Part shown: in pieces, positions 28,144 to 36,733 of the stretch
Position numbering within the stretch: the first letter of the stretch is position 1
Layout of the letters: every line of letters starts with the position of its first letter
DNA from: Flavobacterium sp. KMS
GTDB lineage: Bacteria; Bacteroidota; Bacteroidia; Flavobacteriales; Flavobacteriaceae
Direction: 5' to 3'
Length of the DNA: 64,000 nucleotides
Assembly (NCBI RefSeq): GCF_000813005.1
Contig: NZ_JSYP01000001.1
Coordinates: 434,001-498,000 of the forward strand
Position numbers and translations under genes: made by a program
The notes under the pieces: model-generated
The model's input: the letters and a program-made list of their open reading frames with translations, nothing else
Told to the model about the DNA's origin: nothing
Databases searched by the model: none

Positions 28144-30900
28144 TTAGTCCCTTCCACCCTTTTTCTTAGATCCTTTTTTATCAGATGCAAAATTTCCAAT
28201 TTTATACGATAGCGAAAACATTACATATCGTCTTAAAACAGTATTTTCTTCATCACGAATAGATGTCGCCGAAATTGTCCTTGTGGCGCTTTGGTTTTGG
28301 TTTAAAAGATCATAAACTTTTACTTTTATAAACATTTTCTTGTCCAATATTCCATAAGACAAACTCGTATTCCATAGAAAGAAATCTTTCTTAAAATCAC
28401 TCGAAATATTAGAATTGTAAGTGTATCCGAAATCATTACCAAAAACTAAATTTTCAGGCCAATAAGTTGTTGCCTGCAAATTAATTTTATGAATCACGTT
28501 AGAGGTCGCATCTCTAGAATAGTTCTCATACGTTGTTTCGTTATAAGAAAAACTATATGATGGAGCAATAGTAAGCAACTCGCCATAATCGTATGATAAA
28601 TATACTTTTGGCGTAATTGCTGTAGATTTTGCATTGTACAAAACCGCATTTGTATATCCTTTATCAAAAGAATAACCACCATTTAATCCTAGACCATATC
28701 TTAAAACATGAGCATCTTTTTTTATAGACTGGTTCCAGTTACCTCCTGCATTAATAGCATAAGTTCCCGAAATATTAGTATAAGTAGTCGTTCTTTTTCC
28801 GCTATCATCATAAATTGAGGTCGAAACAACATCGTTTTTATAATAATCTCCCCTTACAAACAAACTATAACCGGATCGTGTTCGGAAATCAAAATTCCTA
28901 AAATTAAAATTAGCACTATTTTTCTCAACAGGATTTAAATCTGGATTCCCTATTATAGTATTCAATGGATTACTCAGATTCAAGACAGGTAATAACTGAG
29001 TCGAAGTAGGAAGCGCATTAGAATAATCATACTTAAACGATATGTTTTTTGACTTACTAAACTTGTATCTAATTTGGAAATCACCATAAGGCAAAGCATA
29101 TTTTTTATTCAAATCAGTTTCTTTATTCAAGTACAAAGAGTGATTATCATAATCGACAATTGCTGTTCTAGAATTCACGTTTATGGTAAACTTATCTTTC
29201 TGCCAAGTAATACCAACTTTAGGACTAATCGAATTTTGTTTGGAGGTTATATAATTCGTCAATGATAAATTTAAATCCGAATACGATTCTGTAGTTGGAT
29301 CAAAGTTGAATGTTTTTTCATCATTTATAGTATTTGCCAAATCAAAATTTGATCCAAATCTTACTCTCAACGAATCAGTTATAGGCTCTGTATATTCCAG
29401 ATCTAACGAGTAAGTATCACTAATAGTATTCTTTTTAGTATTTTGATTTCTCTTATCACTAGGTTTACTGTCTTGATAAAAAATAGTTTCCGAAAGATTT
29501 AACGCGTCCGAATCATTACTTGTATTATTATTAATAAATACCAAACTTAGGTTACGATGCTTTCTCTCAAAATTTTTATTGAAGTTAATAACATTACTAA
29601 AGTTAGTATTGGTACTTTCTGAATAGGATTTCGAATTACTTTCGTTTAAAGATTGCCCGTTTCCATCTTCAGAAAAACTAGATGAATCTGAATTATTATT
29701 AGAACGAGACTGACCCAATTTTGGCGAAACAAAAATTTGAGTAGTCGGATTAATTTTATACTCTAACTCAAGGTTTACATTATTACCTGTATTTTCATTT
29801 CTTGTATTCGAGTCTGAACTTGTTACAATATTTCCTGTAGGCAAAAAACTAGTTTGATCAGACTTACTTGCGTTTTTGTTAACCGTATTAGAGAAATCAT
29901 AACTCGCCGTAGCTTCCAAATCTTTAGACCATTCATCAGAGTAATTAAAGCCCAGCAAGTTCGATTGTGTGATTCCTTTACCACCACCAGAAGAGTTATT
30001 ACTTAATCCTTTACTATTTCTTCCTCCTCCCATATTATCAAACACATCATCCATAGAGAATCCCGTAGAATTAATATTATTAGAAGAAGCTAAAACACTA
30101 ATCTTTTGTTTATTATTAAAAAAATTCATGATAAGGCTACTCTCATATCTATCGTCAGAGCCATAACCGCCAAGAATCTTCCCAAAGAAACCTTTATTTT
30201 TCTTTTCGTCTATAGTTAAGTTTATACTCGAATAATCCGAAGTTGATTCTTGTTTAGATAATTCTTCTTTTTTGGTTTTAAAATCAGAAACCTGAACTTT
30301 TTTTATAATATCAGCAGGCAAATTTTTCAAAGCAATCGCCCCATCTTTATCAAAAAAAGCTTTCCCATTTACCAAAAACTGAGTTACTTGTTTTCCGTTT
30401 ACAGTCACCTTACCATCATTATCTACATCTACGCCTGGCAATTGCTTCAATAAAGCTTCTACATTCGAGTCTGGGCGCACTTTATACGAAGCTGCATTAA
30501 ACTCTAGCGTATCTTTTTTCATTGTAATTGGCGCAGCTTCACTTTTTATAACCACATTATCTAAGGCATTTACGTTCTCGAGTAAATATAATTTTCCATA
30601 ATCCTTACTTGCCAGTAATCCTTTTTCCTCCTCATAATACGGCTGATATCCCATGTAATTTATCTTCATAAAAACAGGTTTATCATATTTCTTAGTATTT
30701 ATGCTAAAAAAACCATTCTTATCCGTCGTTGCATATTCAATTATAGTCGAATCTTTAACTGTAGTAAAATAAACTGTAGCCAGTTCCAGTGGTAATTGCG
30801 TATTAATATCGATGACAGTTCCCTTTATAACAATGTCATTTTGAGCACTAGCAGTAAAACCTAAAATAAAAAGCAATAAGAAAGCGTATAATCTAATCAT
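28144..30900 (-). CDS. outer membrane beta-barrel family protein with carboxypeptidase-like and plug domains
   Basis: A TonB-receptor-like protein of about 918 residues. The signal peptide ends at TASAQ, then a carboxypeptidase-regulatory-like domain (about 20-110), a plug-like region starting NVVIKSEAAPITMKKDTLEF and LLKQLPGVDVDNDGKVTVNG, and a long barrel rich in Asn and Ser of the OMP_b-brl_3 type. The C-terminus is basic (GSKKKGGRD) instead of ending in a barrel strand. I use the ATG at 30900 because MIRLYAFLLLFILGF is a direct signal peptide. The ATG at 30930 would add ten residues. No TonB box was identified, so active transport is uncertain. Confidence 0.88.
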   Translation of the reverse strand: MIRLYAFLLLFILGFTASAQNDIVIKGTVIDINTQLPLELATVYFTTVKDSTIIEYATTDKNGFFSINTKKYDKPVFMKINYMGYQPYYEEEKGLLASKDYGKLYLLENVNALDNVVIKSEAAPITMKKDTLEFNAASYKVRPDSNVEALLKQLPGVDVDNDGKVTVNGKQVTQFLVNGKAFFDKDGAIALKNLPADIIKKVQVSDFKTKKEELSKQESTSDYSSINLTIDEKKNKGFFGKILGGYGSDDRYESSLIMNFFNNKQKISVLASSNNINSTGFSMDDVFDNMGGGRNSKGLSNNSSGGGKGITQSNLLGFNYSDEWSKDLEATASYDFSNTVNKNASKSDQTSFLPTGNIVTSSDSNTRNENTGNNVNLELEYKINPTTQIFVSPKLGQSRSNNNSDSSSFSEDGNGQSLNESNSKSYSESTNTNFSNVINFNKNFERKHRNLSLVFINNNTSNDSDALNLSETIFYQDSKPSDKRNQNTKKNTISDTYSLDLEYTEPITDSLRVRFGSNFDLANTINDEKTFNFDPTTESYSDLNLSLTNYITSKQNSISPKVGITWQKDKFTINVNSRTAIVDYDNHSLYLNKETDLNKKYALPYGDFQIRYKFSKSKNISFKYDYSNALPTSTQLLPVLNLSNPLNTIIGNPDLNPVEKNSANFNFRNFDFRTRSGYSLFVRGDYYKNDVVSTSIYDDSGKRTTTYTNISGTYAINAGGNWNQSIKKDAHVLRYGLGLNGGYSFDKGYTNAVLYNAKSTAITPKVYLSYDYGELLTIAPSYSFSYNETTYENYSRDATSNVIHKINLQATTYWPENLVFGNDFGYTYNSNISSDFKKDFFLWNTSLSYGILDKKMFIKVKVYDLLNQNQSATRTISATSIRDEENTVLRRYVMFSLSYKIGNFASDKKGSKKKGGRD

Positions 30901-31043
30901 GAAAGGATTTTTTAATACTATAAGACCCAAAAAAAGGGCAAAGGTTTAACTATTTATCATCTATTTTCTTGGCTTTACAAACTAACCTTGCTAACAAAGA
31001 TAATTCACCAAAATAAAACGCTGTAAACATACATTAATTGCAT

Positions 31044-31068
31044 AAAAAAATCCCGATTTCTCGGGATT
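31044..31068 (-). terminator. terminator of der
   Basis: On the minus strand AAATCCCGAGAAATCGGGA is followed by a run of T, only 9 bp after the der stop codon. A 7-bp GC-rich stem with a short loop. Confidence 0.85.
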
Positions 31069-31076
31069 TCTGTTTA

Positions 31077-32387
31077 TTATTTCTCTCTGATATAAATATC
31101 GATTGGCACTCCTGAAAAGTCCCAGTTTTCTCTAATCTTATTTTCAAGATATCTTTTATATGGTTCCTTAACATATTGTGGCATGTTAGCAAAAAACACA
31201 AACTGAGGCGTAGGTGTTGGCAACTGCATACAATATTTAATTTTCACATATTTTCCTTTAGTCGCTGGTGGCGGGTAAGCTTCGATCACCTTCAACATAA
31301 ATTCATTAAATTTAGATGTAGGTATTCTTTGTTGTCTATTTTCATAAACCTGAACCGTAGCTTCTAATGCTTTCAATAAACGTTGTTTCGTTAAAGCCGA
31401 AACGAACAAAATTGGCACATCAGTAAAAGGCATTAATTCTTTTTTGATCTTCTCTTCGTAATCACGAGTCGACATCGTATCTTTTTCAACCAAATCCCAT
31501 TTGTTCACAAGGATTACAACACCTTTACGGTTTTTCTCAGCCAACCAGAAAATACTTTGATCCTGACCTTCAAATCCACGAGTTGCATCTATAACCAAGA
31601 TACAAATATCAGCATGCTCAATTGCACGAACTGAGCGCATTACTGAGTAAAACTCTAAATCTTCCTTCACTTTAGCCTTACGACGGATTCCCGCAGTATC
31701 AACCAAGTTAAATTCAAAACCAAAACGGTCAAATTTAGTATCAATTGCATCACGAGTAGTTCCCGCAATATCAGTTACCATAAAACGTTCTTTACCAATA
31801 AGTGCATTGATAAAACTAGATTTCCCAGCATTCGGACGTCCTACAACAGCAAAACGTGGTAAAACCACTTCTTCCTGAACAGGTTCTGGTTTTACAGGGA
31901 AAGATTCGATTAAAGCATCCAATAAATCTCCTGTTCCGCTTCCCGAAATACTAGCAAACGTATAATATTCACCTAAACCTAGGTTATAAAACTCAATCGC
32001 ATCTTTCTCACGCATTGCGTTATCTACCTTATTTACAGCAAGTAAAACCGGTTTTGTAACTTTACGCAACAAACGAGCAACAATGTCATCCATTGGTGTA
32101 ATCCCCTCTTCTACATCTACCACAAAAATAATAACATCGGCCTCATCAATAGCCAATTCTACTTGTTTGCGGATTTCTCCTTCAAAAACGTCATCAGAAC
32201 CACGAACGTATCCGCCGGTATCAATAACCGAAAATTCTTTTCCGTTCCACTCGCTTTTACCATAGTTTCTATCACGGGTAACCCCAGATACTGAATCTAC
32301 AATAGCTTCTCTTCTTTGTATCAGCCTATTAAAAAGGGTTGATTTCCCTACATTAGGTCTTCCTACTATCGCAACAATGTTATTCAT
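31077..32387 (-). CDS. der: ribosome biogenesis GTPase Der
   Basis: A 436-residue double-GTPase needed for 50S ribosome assembly. The first G domain has GRPNVGKST (about 8-16), DTGGY and NKVD. The second has GRPNAGKSS (about 182), DTAGI and NKWD. A C-terminal KH-like domain follows, with [20 protein letters not shown]. All nucleotide-binding motifs are intact and the length is normal. A hairpin terminator stands immediately after the stop. The -7 element TACCTTTG at 32485 suggests a ~95-base leader. Confidence 0.97.
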   Translation of the reverse strand: MNNIVAIVGRPNVGKSTLFNRLIQRREAIVDSVSGVTRDRNYGKSEWNGKEFSVIDTGGYVRGSDDVFEGEIRKQVELAIDEADVIIFVVDVEEGITPMDDIVARLLRKVTKPVLLAVNKVDNAMREKDAIEFYNLGLGEYYTFASISGSGTGDLLDALIESFPVKPEPVQEEVVLPRFAVVGRPNAGKSSFINALIGKERFMVTDIAGTTRDAIDTKFDRFGFEFNLVDTAGIRRKAKVKEDLEFYSVMRSVRAIEHADICILVIDATRGFEGQDQSIFWLAEKNRKGVVILVNKWDLVEKDTMSTRDYEEKIKKELMPFTDVPILFVSALTKQRLLKALEATVQVYENRQQRIPTSKFNEFMLKVIEAYPPPATKGKYVKIKYCMQLPTPTPQFVFFANMPQYVKEPYKRYLENKIRENWDFSGVPIDIYIREK

Positions 32388-32484
32388 TTTTTTGAATTTT
32401 AGATCCTGGATTCTAGATTTCAGCTTTTTAGTTACCCAAAAACCTAATCACTTGTAATCCAAAATGCTTTATTTTAATTTTTTG

Positions 32485-32492
32485 CAAAGGTA
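32485..32492 (-). promoter_or_regulatory. Bacteroidota -7 element, probable der promoter
   Basis: The minus strand reads TACCTTTG, an exact TAnnTTTG match, 97 bp upstream of the der start. No clear -33 element. Confidence 0.4.
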
Positions 32493-32580
32493 GTCTTTTT
32501 TAGTTTGCAGTTATCAGTTTTAAGTATTCAGTAAAAAAACTGCTAAAACTGTGACTCTAAACTAAAAACTGACTACTTTT

Positions 32581-32713
32581 TTCAGGAGCTGTTTCCTGCT
32601 ACCCGCTTCAAACGAAGTTCACTGAACTCCGCTTTTAAATATACATAAAGTGAAGTAATCTTTTGTTCCGCTAAAGGAGCGTCACAAAAGGATTTTCACT
32701 ACTATCAGGGCTA
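32581..32713 (-). repeat. dispersed intergenic element, copy 2
   Basis: On the minus strand it begins TAGCCCTGATAGTAGTGAAA and ends near GCGGGTAGCAGGAAACAGCT followed by CCTG. Internal stems are visible: ATCCTTTTGT pairs with ACAAAAGAT around TTTAGC, and CAGGA pairs with TCCTG at the end. It shares its conserved ends with 19952-20092. It lies in the ~375-bp gap between der and the DinB gene, which holds no ORF. Confidence 0.6.
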
Positions 32714-32762
32714 GACTTTCGATTAAACAATTAACCGATTCAACGATTAACCTTTTTTACAA

Positions 32763-33287
32763 TTAACCAATCAGTGGTAAATATTTTTCTTCAATAAAAT
32801 CCAAATGATGAATTTGATGACCAATTATATTAAACCCCATTGCCAATACAGACATTCTATATTTCCAATTAATTCCTGTTTTCTGCAAATCTTCAGCATC
32901 AAAACTTTTAAATAATGATACTGTGGCTCGTCTTACGGCAATTAACTCATCAATGATTTCAGTTATCGATTTAGAATTTGCTTTAGATTTTCTTGCCATT
33001 TCATCTTCATCAAAACTTATAACAAAATCCTTTTCATCTCTGGCAAATCTCAAAGTCCCTGAACATAATAATCTTTCGATATCAGTAATATGCTGGATAA
33101 TTTCATTAACTGTCCATTTACCTTCCAGATATGTTTTTCCTTTTAATGCTATAAAAGTCGAAATATCCAACAATTGTAATTGTTCTATACTTTTCTCAAA
33201 AGCTTCTTCTAGTTCTATATCTTCAACAAGATTAATATACCTGTCAAAGTATTCTGGCATAGGATTAATATCCGATTTTATCATCAA
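32763..33287 (-). CDS. DinB family protein
   Basis: A 174-residue protein of the DinB/YfiT four-helix-bundle superfamily. Histidines at the expected metal-binding places are visible: EIIQHITDIE in the first half and NIIGHQIHHLDFI near the C-terminus, a typical three-His arrangement. Members are thiol-dependent transferases or have unknown activity. Two adjacent Met codons open the ORF (MMIKSDINPMPEYFDRYINL); either could start it. It lies between era and der on the same strand and may follow era in one transcript, the gap being 63 bp. Confidence 0.87.
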   Translation of the reverse strand: MMIKSDINPMPEYFDRYINLVEDIELEEAFEKSIEQLQLLDISTFIALKGKTYLEGKWTVNEIIQHITDIERLLCSGTLRFARDEKDFVISFDEDEMARKSKANSKSITEIIDELIAVRRATVSLFKSFDAEDLQKTGINWKYRMSVLAMGFNIIGHQIHHLDFIEEKYLPLIG

Positions 33288-33350
33288 CTTTAGATTATAC
33301 GTTTAAAACGACTCCCGATTAAATAGTTAAACGATTAACCAAATCAACAT

Positions 33351-34232
33351 TTATTGGTTATACCCAAAACGTTTTAGCATATTAGCATTACTTCTCCAGT
33401 TTTTATTCACTTTTACGTATAGTTCAATATGAATTTGTTTTCCGAAGAACTTCTCTAAATCCGCACGAGCTTCCATACCCACTTTTTTCAAAGCAGCACC
33501 TTTATGTCCAATGATAATTCCTTTTTGCGTATCGCGTTCTACCATAATCAAAGAACGAATACGGATGATATTCTCATCTTCAAAAAATTCTTCGGTTACA
33601 ATTTCTACTGCGTATGGGATTTCTTTACTATAATTCAATAAGATTTTTTCACGGATAGTTTCGTTTACAAAGAAACGTTCCGGCTTATCTGTCAATTGAT
33701 CTTTTGGGTAATATGCTGGCGATTCAGGTAATAATTCGATGATTCTACCAAAAACCTCAGGCACATTAAAGTTTTGCAAAGCCGAAATTGGGAAAATCTC
33801 AGCATTAGGAACTTTAGCAGTCCAGAATGCAACTTGCTCTTCTAATTGTTCCTGATTCGAATTATCGATTTTATTCAATAACAATAGAACTGGAATTTTG
33901 GCATGTATGATTTTATTAAAGAAAGCTTCGTCTTTTAGCTCCTGCTCCCCTATCTCTACCATATAAACTAGGATATCAGCATCTTCAAAAGCCGATTTTA
34001 CAAAGTTCATCATCGATTCCTGCATTTCGTATGCTGGTTTGATAATTCCCGGAGTATCAGATAAGATCAACTGAAAATCTTCTCCATTTACGATTCCTAG
34101 GATTCTATGACGTGTAGTTTGTGCTTTAGATGTTATTATAGACAATCGTTCTCCAACGAAGGCATTCATTAGTGTTGATTTTCCAACGTTTGGATTTCCG
34201 ATAATGTTTACGAAACCTGCTTTATGTGACAT
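33351..34232 (-). CDS. era: GTPase Era
   Basis: A 293-residue GTPase that binds 16S rRNA during 30S maturation. The G domain shows GNPNVGKST (about 12-20), SDTPGI and NKID. The C-terminal KH domain carries GIIIGHKGAALKKVGMEARA and ends KVNKNWRSNANMLKRFGY. The length is standard and all motifs are complete. A -7 element on the minus strand (TACCTTTG at 34252-34259) lies 20 bp upstream of the ATG, back to back with the promoter of the initiator tRNA. Confidence 0.97.
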   Translation of the reverse strand: MSHKAGFVNIIGNPNVGKSTLMNAFVGERLSIITSKAQTTRHRILGIVNGEDFQLILSDTPGIIKPAYEMQESMMNFVKSAFEDADILVYMVEIGEQELKDEAFFNKIIHAKIPVLLLLNKIDNSNQEQLEEQVAFWTAKVPNAEIFPISALQNFNVPEVFGRIIELLPESPAYYPKDQLTDKPERFFVNETIREKILLNYSKEIPYAVEIVTEEFFEDENIIRIRSLIMVERDTQKGIIIGHKGAALKKVGMEARADLEKFFGKQIHIELYVKVNKNWRSNANMLKRFGYNQ

Positions 34233-34251
34233 TTGTGTACTATTTATTCTG

Positions 34252-34259
34252 CAAAGGTA
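34252..34259 (-). promoter_or_regulatory. Bacteroidota -7 element of era
   Basis: The minus strand reads TACCTTTG, matching TAnnTTTG exactly, 19 bp before the era start at 34232. Confidence 0.5.
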
Positions 34260-34329
34260 GTCATATCAAGTCAATACAGAAAATAAAACATTTTTTAAAG
34301 TTTTTGTTGAAATATCCAATAATTGGTTA

Positions 34330-34337
34330 TACCTTTG
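34330..34337 (+). promoter_or_regulatory. promoter of the initiator tRNA gene
   Basis: TACCTTTG is a perfect -7 match, with TTG at 34307-34309 as a -33 element, 20 bp apart. It ends 12 bp before the mature tRNA 5' end. Confidence 0.6.
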
Positions 34338-34349
34338 CACCCGAAACAA

Positions 34350-34422
34350 CGCGGGATAGAGCAGTAGGCAGCTCGTCGGGCTCATAACCCGAAGGTCACA
34401 GGTTCGAGTCCTGTTCCCGCTA
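34350..34422 (+). tRNA. tRNA-fMet (CAT), initiator
   Basis: A full cloverleaf of 73 bases. Acceptor CGCGGGA pairs with TCCCGCT except for a 1-72 mismatch. The D stem is GAGC/GCTC, the anticodon stem-loop TCGGG-CTCATAA-CCCGA and the T arm ACAGG-TTCGAGT-CCTGT. The unpaired 1-72 position and the three consecutive G-C pairs at the base of the anticodon stem are the known marks of initiator tRNA. No CCA is encoded. Its 3' part recurs in degraded form at 34475, 41614 and 47543, indicating use as an integration site. Confidence 0.95.
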
Positions 34423-34430
34423 CTAAAACA

Positions 34431-34461
34431 AAAGCTTCAGAGAAATCTGGAGCTTTTTTTT
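34431..34461 (+). terminator. terminator of the initiator tRNA
   Basis: AAGCTTCAGAGAAATCTGGAGC forms a stem with one G-A mismatch, followed by eight T. Confidence 0.8.
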
Positions 34462-34474
34462 ATTACAAAATCTA

Positions 34475-34530
34475 AGCTATCAGGCTCATATCCGCCGCGT
34501 CGGACACAGATTCGAGTCCTGCTCACGCTA
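34475..34530 (+). pseudogene. degraded copy of the 3' two-thirds of tRNA-fMet
   Basis: The stretch aligns with the tRNA from the D stem to base 73: AGCT, then GGCTCATA of the anticodon loop, ATTCGAGTCCTG of the T arm and CGCTA of the acceptor end, followed by CTAAGACA and another AAGCTTCAG terminator. The anticodon stem and T stem no longer pair properly and the 5' acceptor strand is missing, so it cannot make a tRNA. It is best explained as a decayed junction from an earlier integration or duplication at the tRNA 3' end. Confidence 0.7.
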
Positions 34531-34538
34531 CTAAGACA

Positions 34539-34568
34539 AAAGCTTCAGATTTCTCTGAAGCTTTTTTT
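34539..34568 (+). terminator. terminator copy after the tRNA remnant
   Basis: AAGCTTCAGATTTCTCTGAAGCTT forms a near-perfect stem followed by T7. It is a duplicate of the tRNA terminator. Confidence 0.75.
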
Positions 34569-34640
34569 ATTTTCCCCCTCTTTGTCAACATCTCGTTGCG
34601 TTCACGAACGGGATGCTCACGCCAGCAGGGGATTTAACTT

Positions 34641-34715
34641 TTATTTAATCAAAGGTTCATAATCATATTTTTTTATTTTACTTGATATATATGATAATCT
34701 TTCTTCAGTAGTATC
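34641..34715 (-). pseudogene. fragment of a third candidate immunity lipoprotein
   Basis: About 24 codons on the minus strand read TTEERLSYISSKIKKYDYEP, then a stop. This matches the N-terminal mature region of the two intact paralogues upstream (TEQRISFIADKIKKYDYEPL in the gene at 34726). It has no signal peptide or start codon of its own. It is a truncated remnant of a third copy, only 10 bp beyond the stop of the second. Confidence 0.6.
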
Positions 34716-34725
34716 TTATTTTCAT

Positions 34726-35706
34726 TTAACGTATAATTTCTAATTCTTTTGAGCCTTTGGGAATGTGTAAAAATAAATTATTCCATTCAACAACTTTTGC
34801 TCCAGAATTATTTACAAACTGATATGAAAACATTGAATTTCCTTTATTGTGTCCTGATAAACTTTCTAAAGCTATTACTGTATTATTACAGTAATAAGAT
34901 AATTTATAATTTTTCAATGGAAGCATCTCTAAACTATTAAAGCTGTTTTGATATAATGCTTTTTGAAATTTAGTTCTAACACTTTCAGAAAAATATTGTG
35001 ATTGATACCATTCTGTATCAGCCTTAAGATAAAGAGTATTAAAATAATCAAAATCCTTATCTCTAAAAGCATCAATAGTTTTATGGTAATACTGTAATAC
35101 ATTTTGCAGTAAAACTTCTTTGTCTATTTTGCTTAGGTCTTCACTTTCTGACCATCCTTTTAATTCATAAGGTACTTTCGCTGTAAATGTAAATTCTTTA
35201 ATGAATTGATTTTGTTTACTGTAATCGATAGGTTGTTCGTAATTAGGTTCATCATTATTATTTGTTTTATATTTTGGCAGTTCGTATTTTAAAATCGTTT
35301 CGGGTTTTTCTAAATTGCCATTTTTACTCCAAGATGTTTGCTCTATTTCCAAAGAAAAGAAATCTTTATTTGTTAGATATTCATTTTGAATGTTTTGAGA
35401 ATTGTAAGTGGGATATATTTTCATTTTTAAAGTTTGAATACCACTTTTTAGAATAGCGGAATTAATACTAAAGCCTATTTTACCTCTCATTTTATCAAAA
35501 TAAGTATATACAGGAAAATCATTTACTAGTATCTGATAGCAATTTTGTGTTTTAACTTTTATTTGATACAAGGGTTCATAATCATATTTTTTTATTTTAT
35601 CTGCTATAAAAGATATTCTTTGTTCTGTATTCATAGTATTCTCTTTTTTTTCTTGTGAATTACAATTCACAAGAAAAAAAAGAAATATCCATCTTAGATT
35701 TATCAT
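34726..35706 (-). CDS. candidate immunity lipoprotein 2 of the DUF4280 module
   Basis: A 326-residue predicted lipoprotein: signal MINLRWIFLFFLVNC, lipidated Cys15, then NSQEKKEN. It is a paralogue of the gene immediately upstream, sharing KKYDYEPLYQIKVKTQ, ILKSGIQTLKMKIYP, EQTSWSKNGNLEKPETILKY and a C-terminal HIPKGSKELEIIR. Its ATG overlaps the preceding TGA stop (ATGA), so translation is coupled. The position after a large secreted-type protein and the tandem duplication suggest immunity to a toxin, but this is inference; no known immunity domain is recognised. Confidence 0.75.
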   Translation of the reverse strand: MINLRWIFLFFLVNCNSQEKKENTMNTEQRISFIADKIKKYDYEPLYQIKVKTQNCYQILVNDFPVYTYFDKMRGKIGFSINSAILKSGIQTLKMKIYPTYNSQNIQNEYLTNKDFFSLEIEQTSWSKNGNLEKPETILKYELPKYKTNNNDEPNYEQPIDYSKQNQFIKEFTFTAKVPYELKGWSESEDLSKIDKEVLLQNVLQYYHKTIDAFRDKDFDYFNTLYLKADTEWYQSQYFSESVRTKFQKALYQNSFNSLEMLPLKNYKLSYYCNNTVIALESLSGHNKGNSMFSYQFVNNSGAKVVEWNNLFLHIPKGSKELEIIR

Positions 35707-36719
35707 TTTGCTTCTCCCTTTAAGAAGTTTTTATCGATCATACTATATCGGATTATTTCAAAATCTTTTGCGCCTTTAGGTCTATGTAAAAAAATGTCAA
35801 AAACTAGTACATAATTAAAAGCCCCTTTTTTATAACGATATCTTAAAATTCCCTCATTTTTATCCCATGTTTTAACTCCTCTAATACTTACAATTTTACC
35901 ATTACCGTAAAATTCAAGCTTACCGCTATCTATAGGTTCAAAAGTTTTTCCTTTCGCAACGAAATCAATCCATTTATTACTTTTTGATTTTGCACTTTCA
36001 ATAGTGAAGTAATTACTTTGAAAATAATTAAATTCAGCTTTTTTGATACTATTGAGGTAAAAATCACTATTTCCGTCTTCAATACTGCTTCTAAATTCAT
36101 TATAAAAAGCTAATACTTTCTTTTTTAGATCCAGAGTATCTGTTTTTGTTAAATCTTCGCTATCTTCCCAACTATATAAACTATAAGGCACCTTAGCTAT
36201 AAAATCTAATTCTGTCGTAAATTCTTTTAATTTACTATAATCGATAGGCTTACTGTAATCTTCCTCATTATTCACATCACGTTGATATTGTGGTAGTTCA
36301 TAATTCATAATAAGTTTAGGCTCTTCCAAACTTCCATTTTCCCAGGCTGTTTGTTCTACTTTTAATTTAAATTTGATTCCATTCTTTAGATATTCATTTG
36401 GCGTAACTTGCCCTTCGCCAAAAGGAATTGGAGGATAAATTTTTACTTTTAGTTTTTGTGAACCACTTTTAAGTATAAATGAATTATCAAAAGTTCCAAA
36501 AACATTCATAACATTATTGTGTTTTGTTAGAACCAAAACATCATTAGCCCAAATGTCATAATTATATAAAGTTTCTACTTGTAACTGATAAATGGGTTCA
36601 TAATCATACTTTTTTATATTTGCTAATAAAGGATTTTCTTTCATCGTATTCTTTTTTTCTTGTGAGTTGCAACTCATTAAGCAAATGCTTAGTGCGAAAG
36701 TTAAAATTATTTGTTTCAT
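35703..36719 (-). CDS. candidate immunity lipoprotein 1 of the DUF4280 module
   Basis: From the preferred ATG at 36719 the protein has 338 residues, beginning MKQIILTFALSICLMSCNSQ with lipidated Cys17. An upstream ATG at 36773 would add 18 residues and run into the end of the 988-residue gene, so I reject it. Mature features shared with the next gene are KKYDYEPIYQLQVET, ILKSGSQKLKVKIYPP, EQTAWENGSLEEPKLIMNYE and HRPKGAKDFEIIRYSM. The paired lipoproteins would face the periplasm, where a type VI effector is usually met by its immunity protein. The family is unknown to me. Confidence 0.75.
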   Translation of the reverse strand: MKQIILTFALSICLMSCNSQEKKNTMKENPLLANIKKYDYEPIYQLQVETLYNYDIWANDVLVLTKHNNVMNVFGTFDNSFILKSGSQKLKVKIYPPIPFGEGQVTPNEYLKNGIKFKLKVEQTAWENGSLEEPKLIMNYELPQYQRDVNNEEDYSKPIDYSKLKEFTTELDFIAKVPYSLYSWEDSEDLTKTDTLDLKKKVLAFYNEFRSSIEDGNSDFYLNSIKKAEFNYFQSNYFTIESAKSKSNKWIDFVAKGKTFEPIDSGKLEFYGNGKIVSIRGVKTWDKNEGILRYRYKKGAFNYVLVFDIFLHRPKGAKDFEIIRYSMIDKNFLKGEAK

Positions 36720-36733
36720 ATTATTGTTGTTTA

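Noticed and set aside
34475-34530. A second functional tRNA-Met
   Set aside because: The 5' acceptor strand is missing and the anticodon and T stems no longer pair; it cannot fold as a tRNA.
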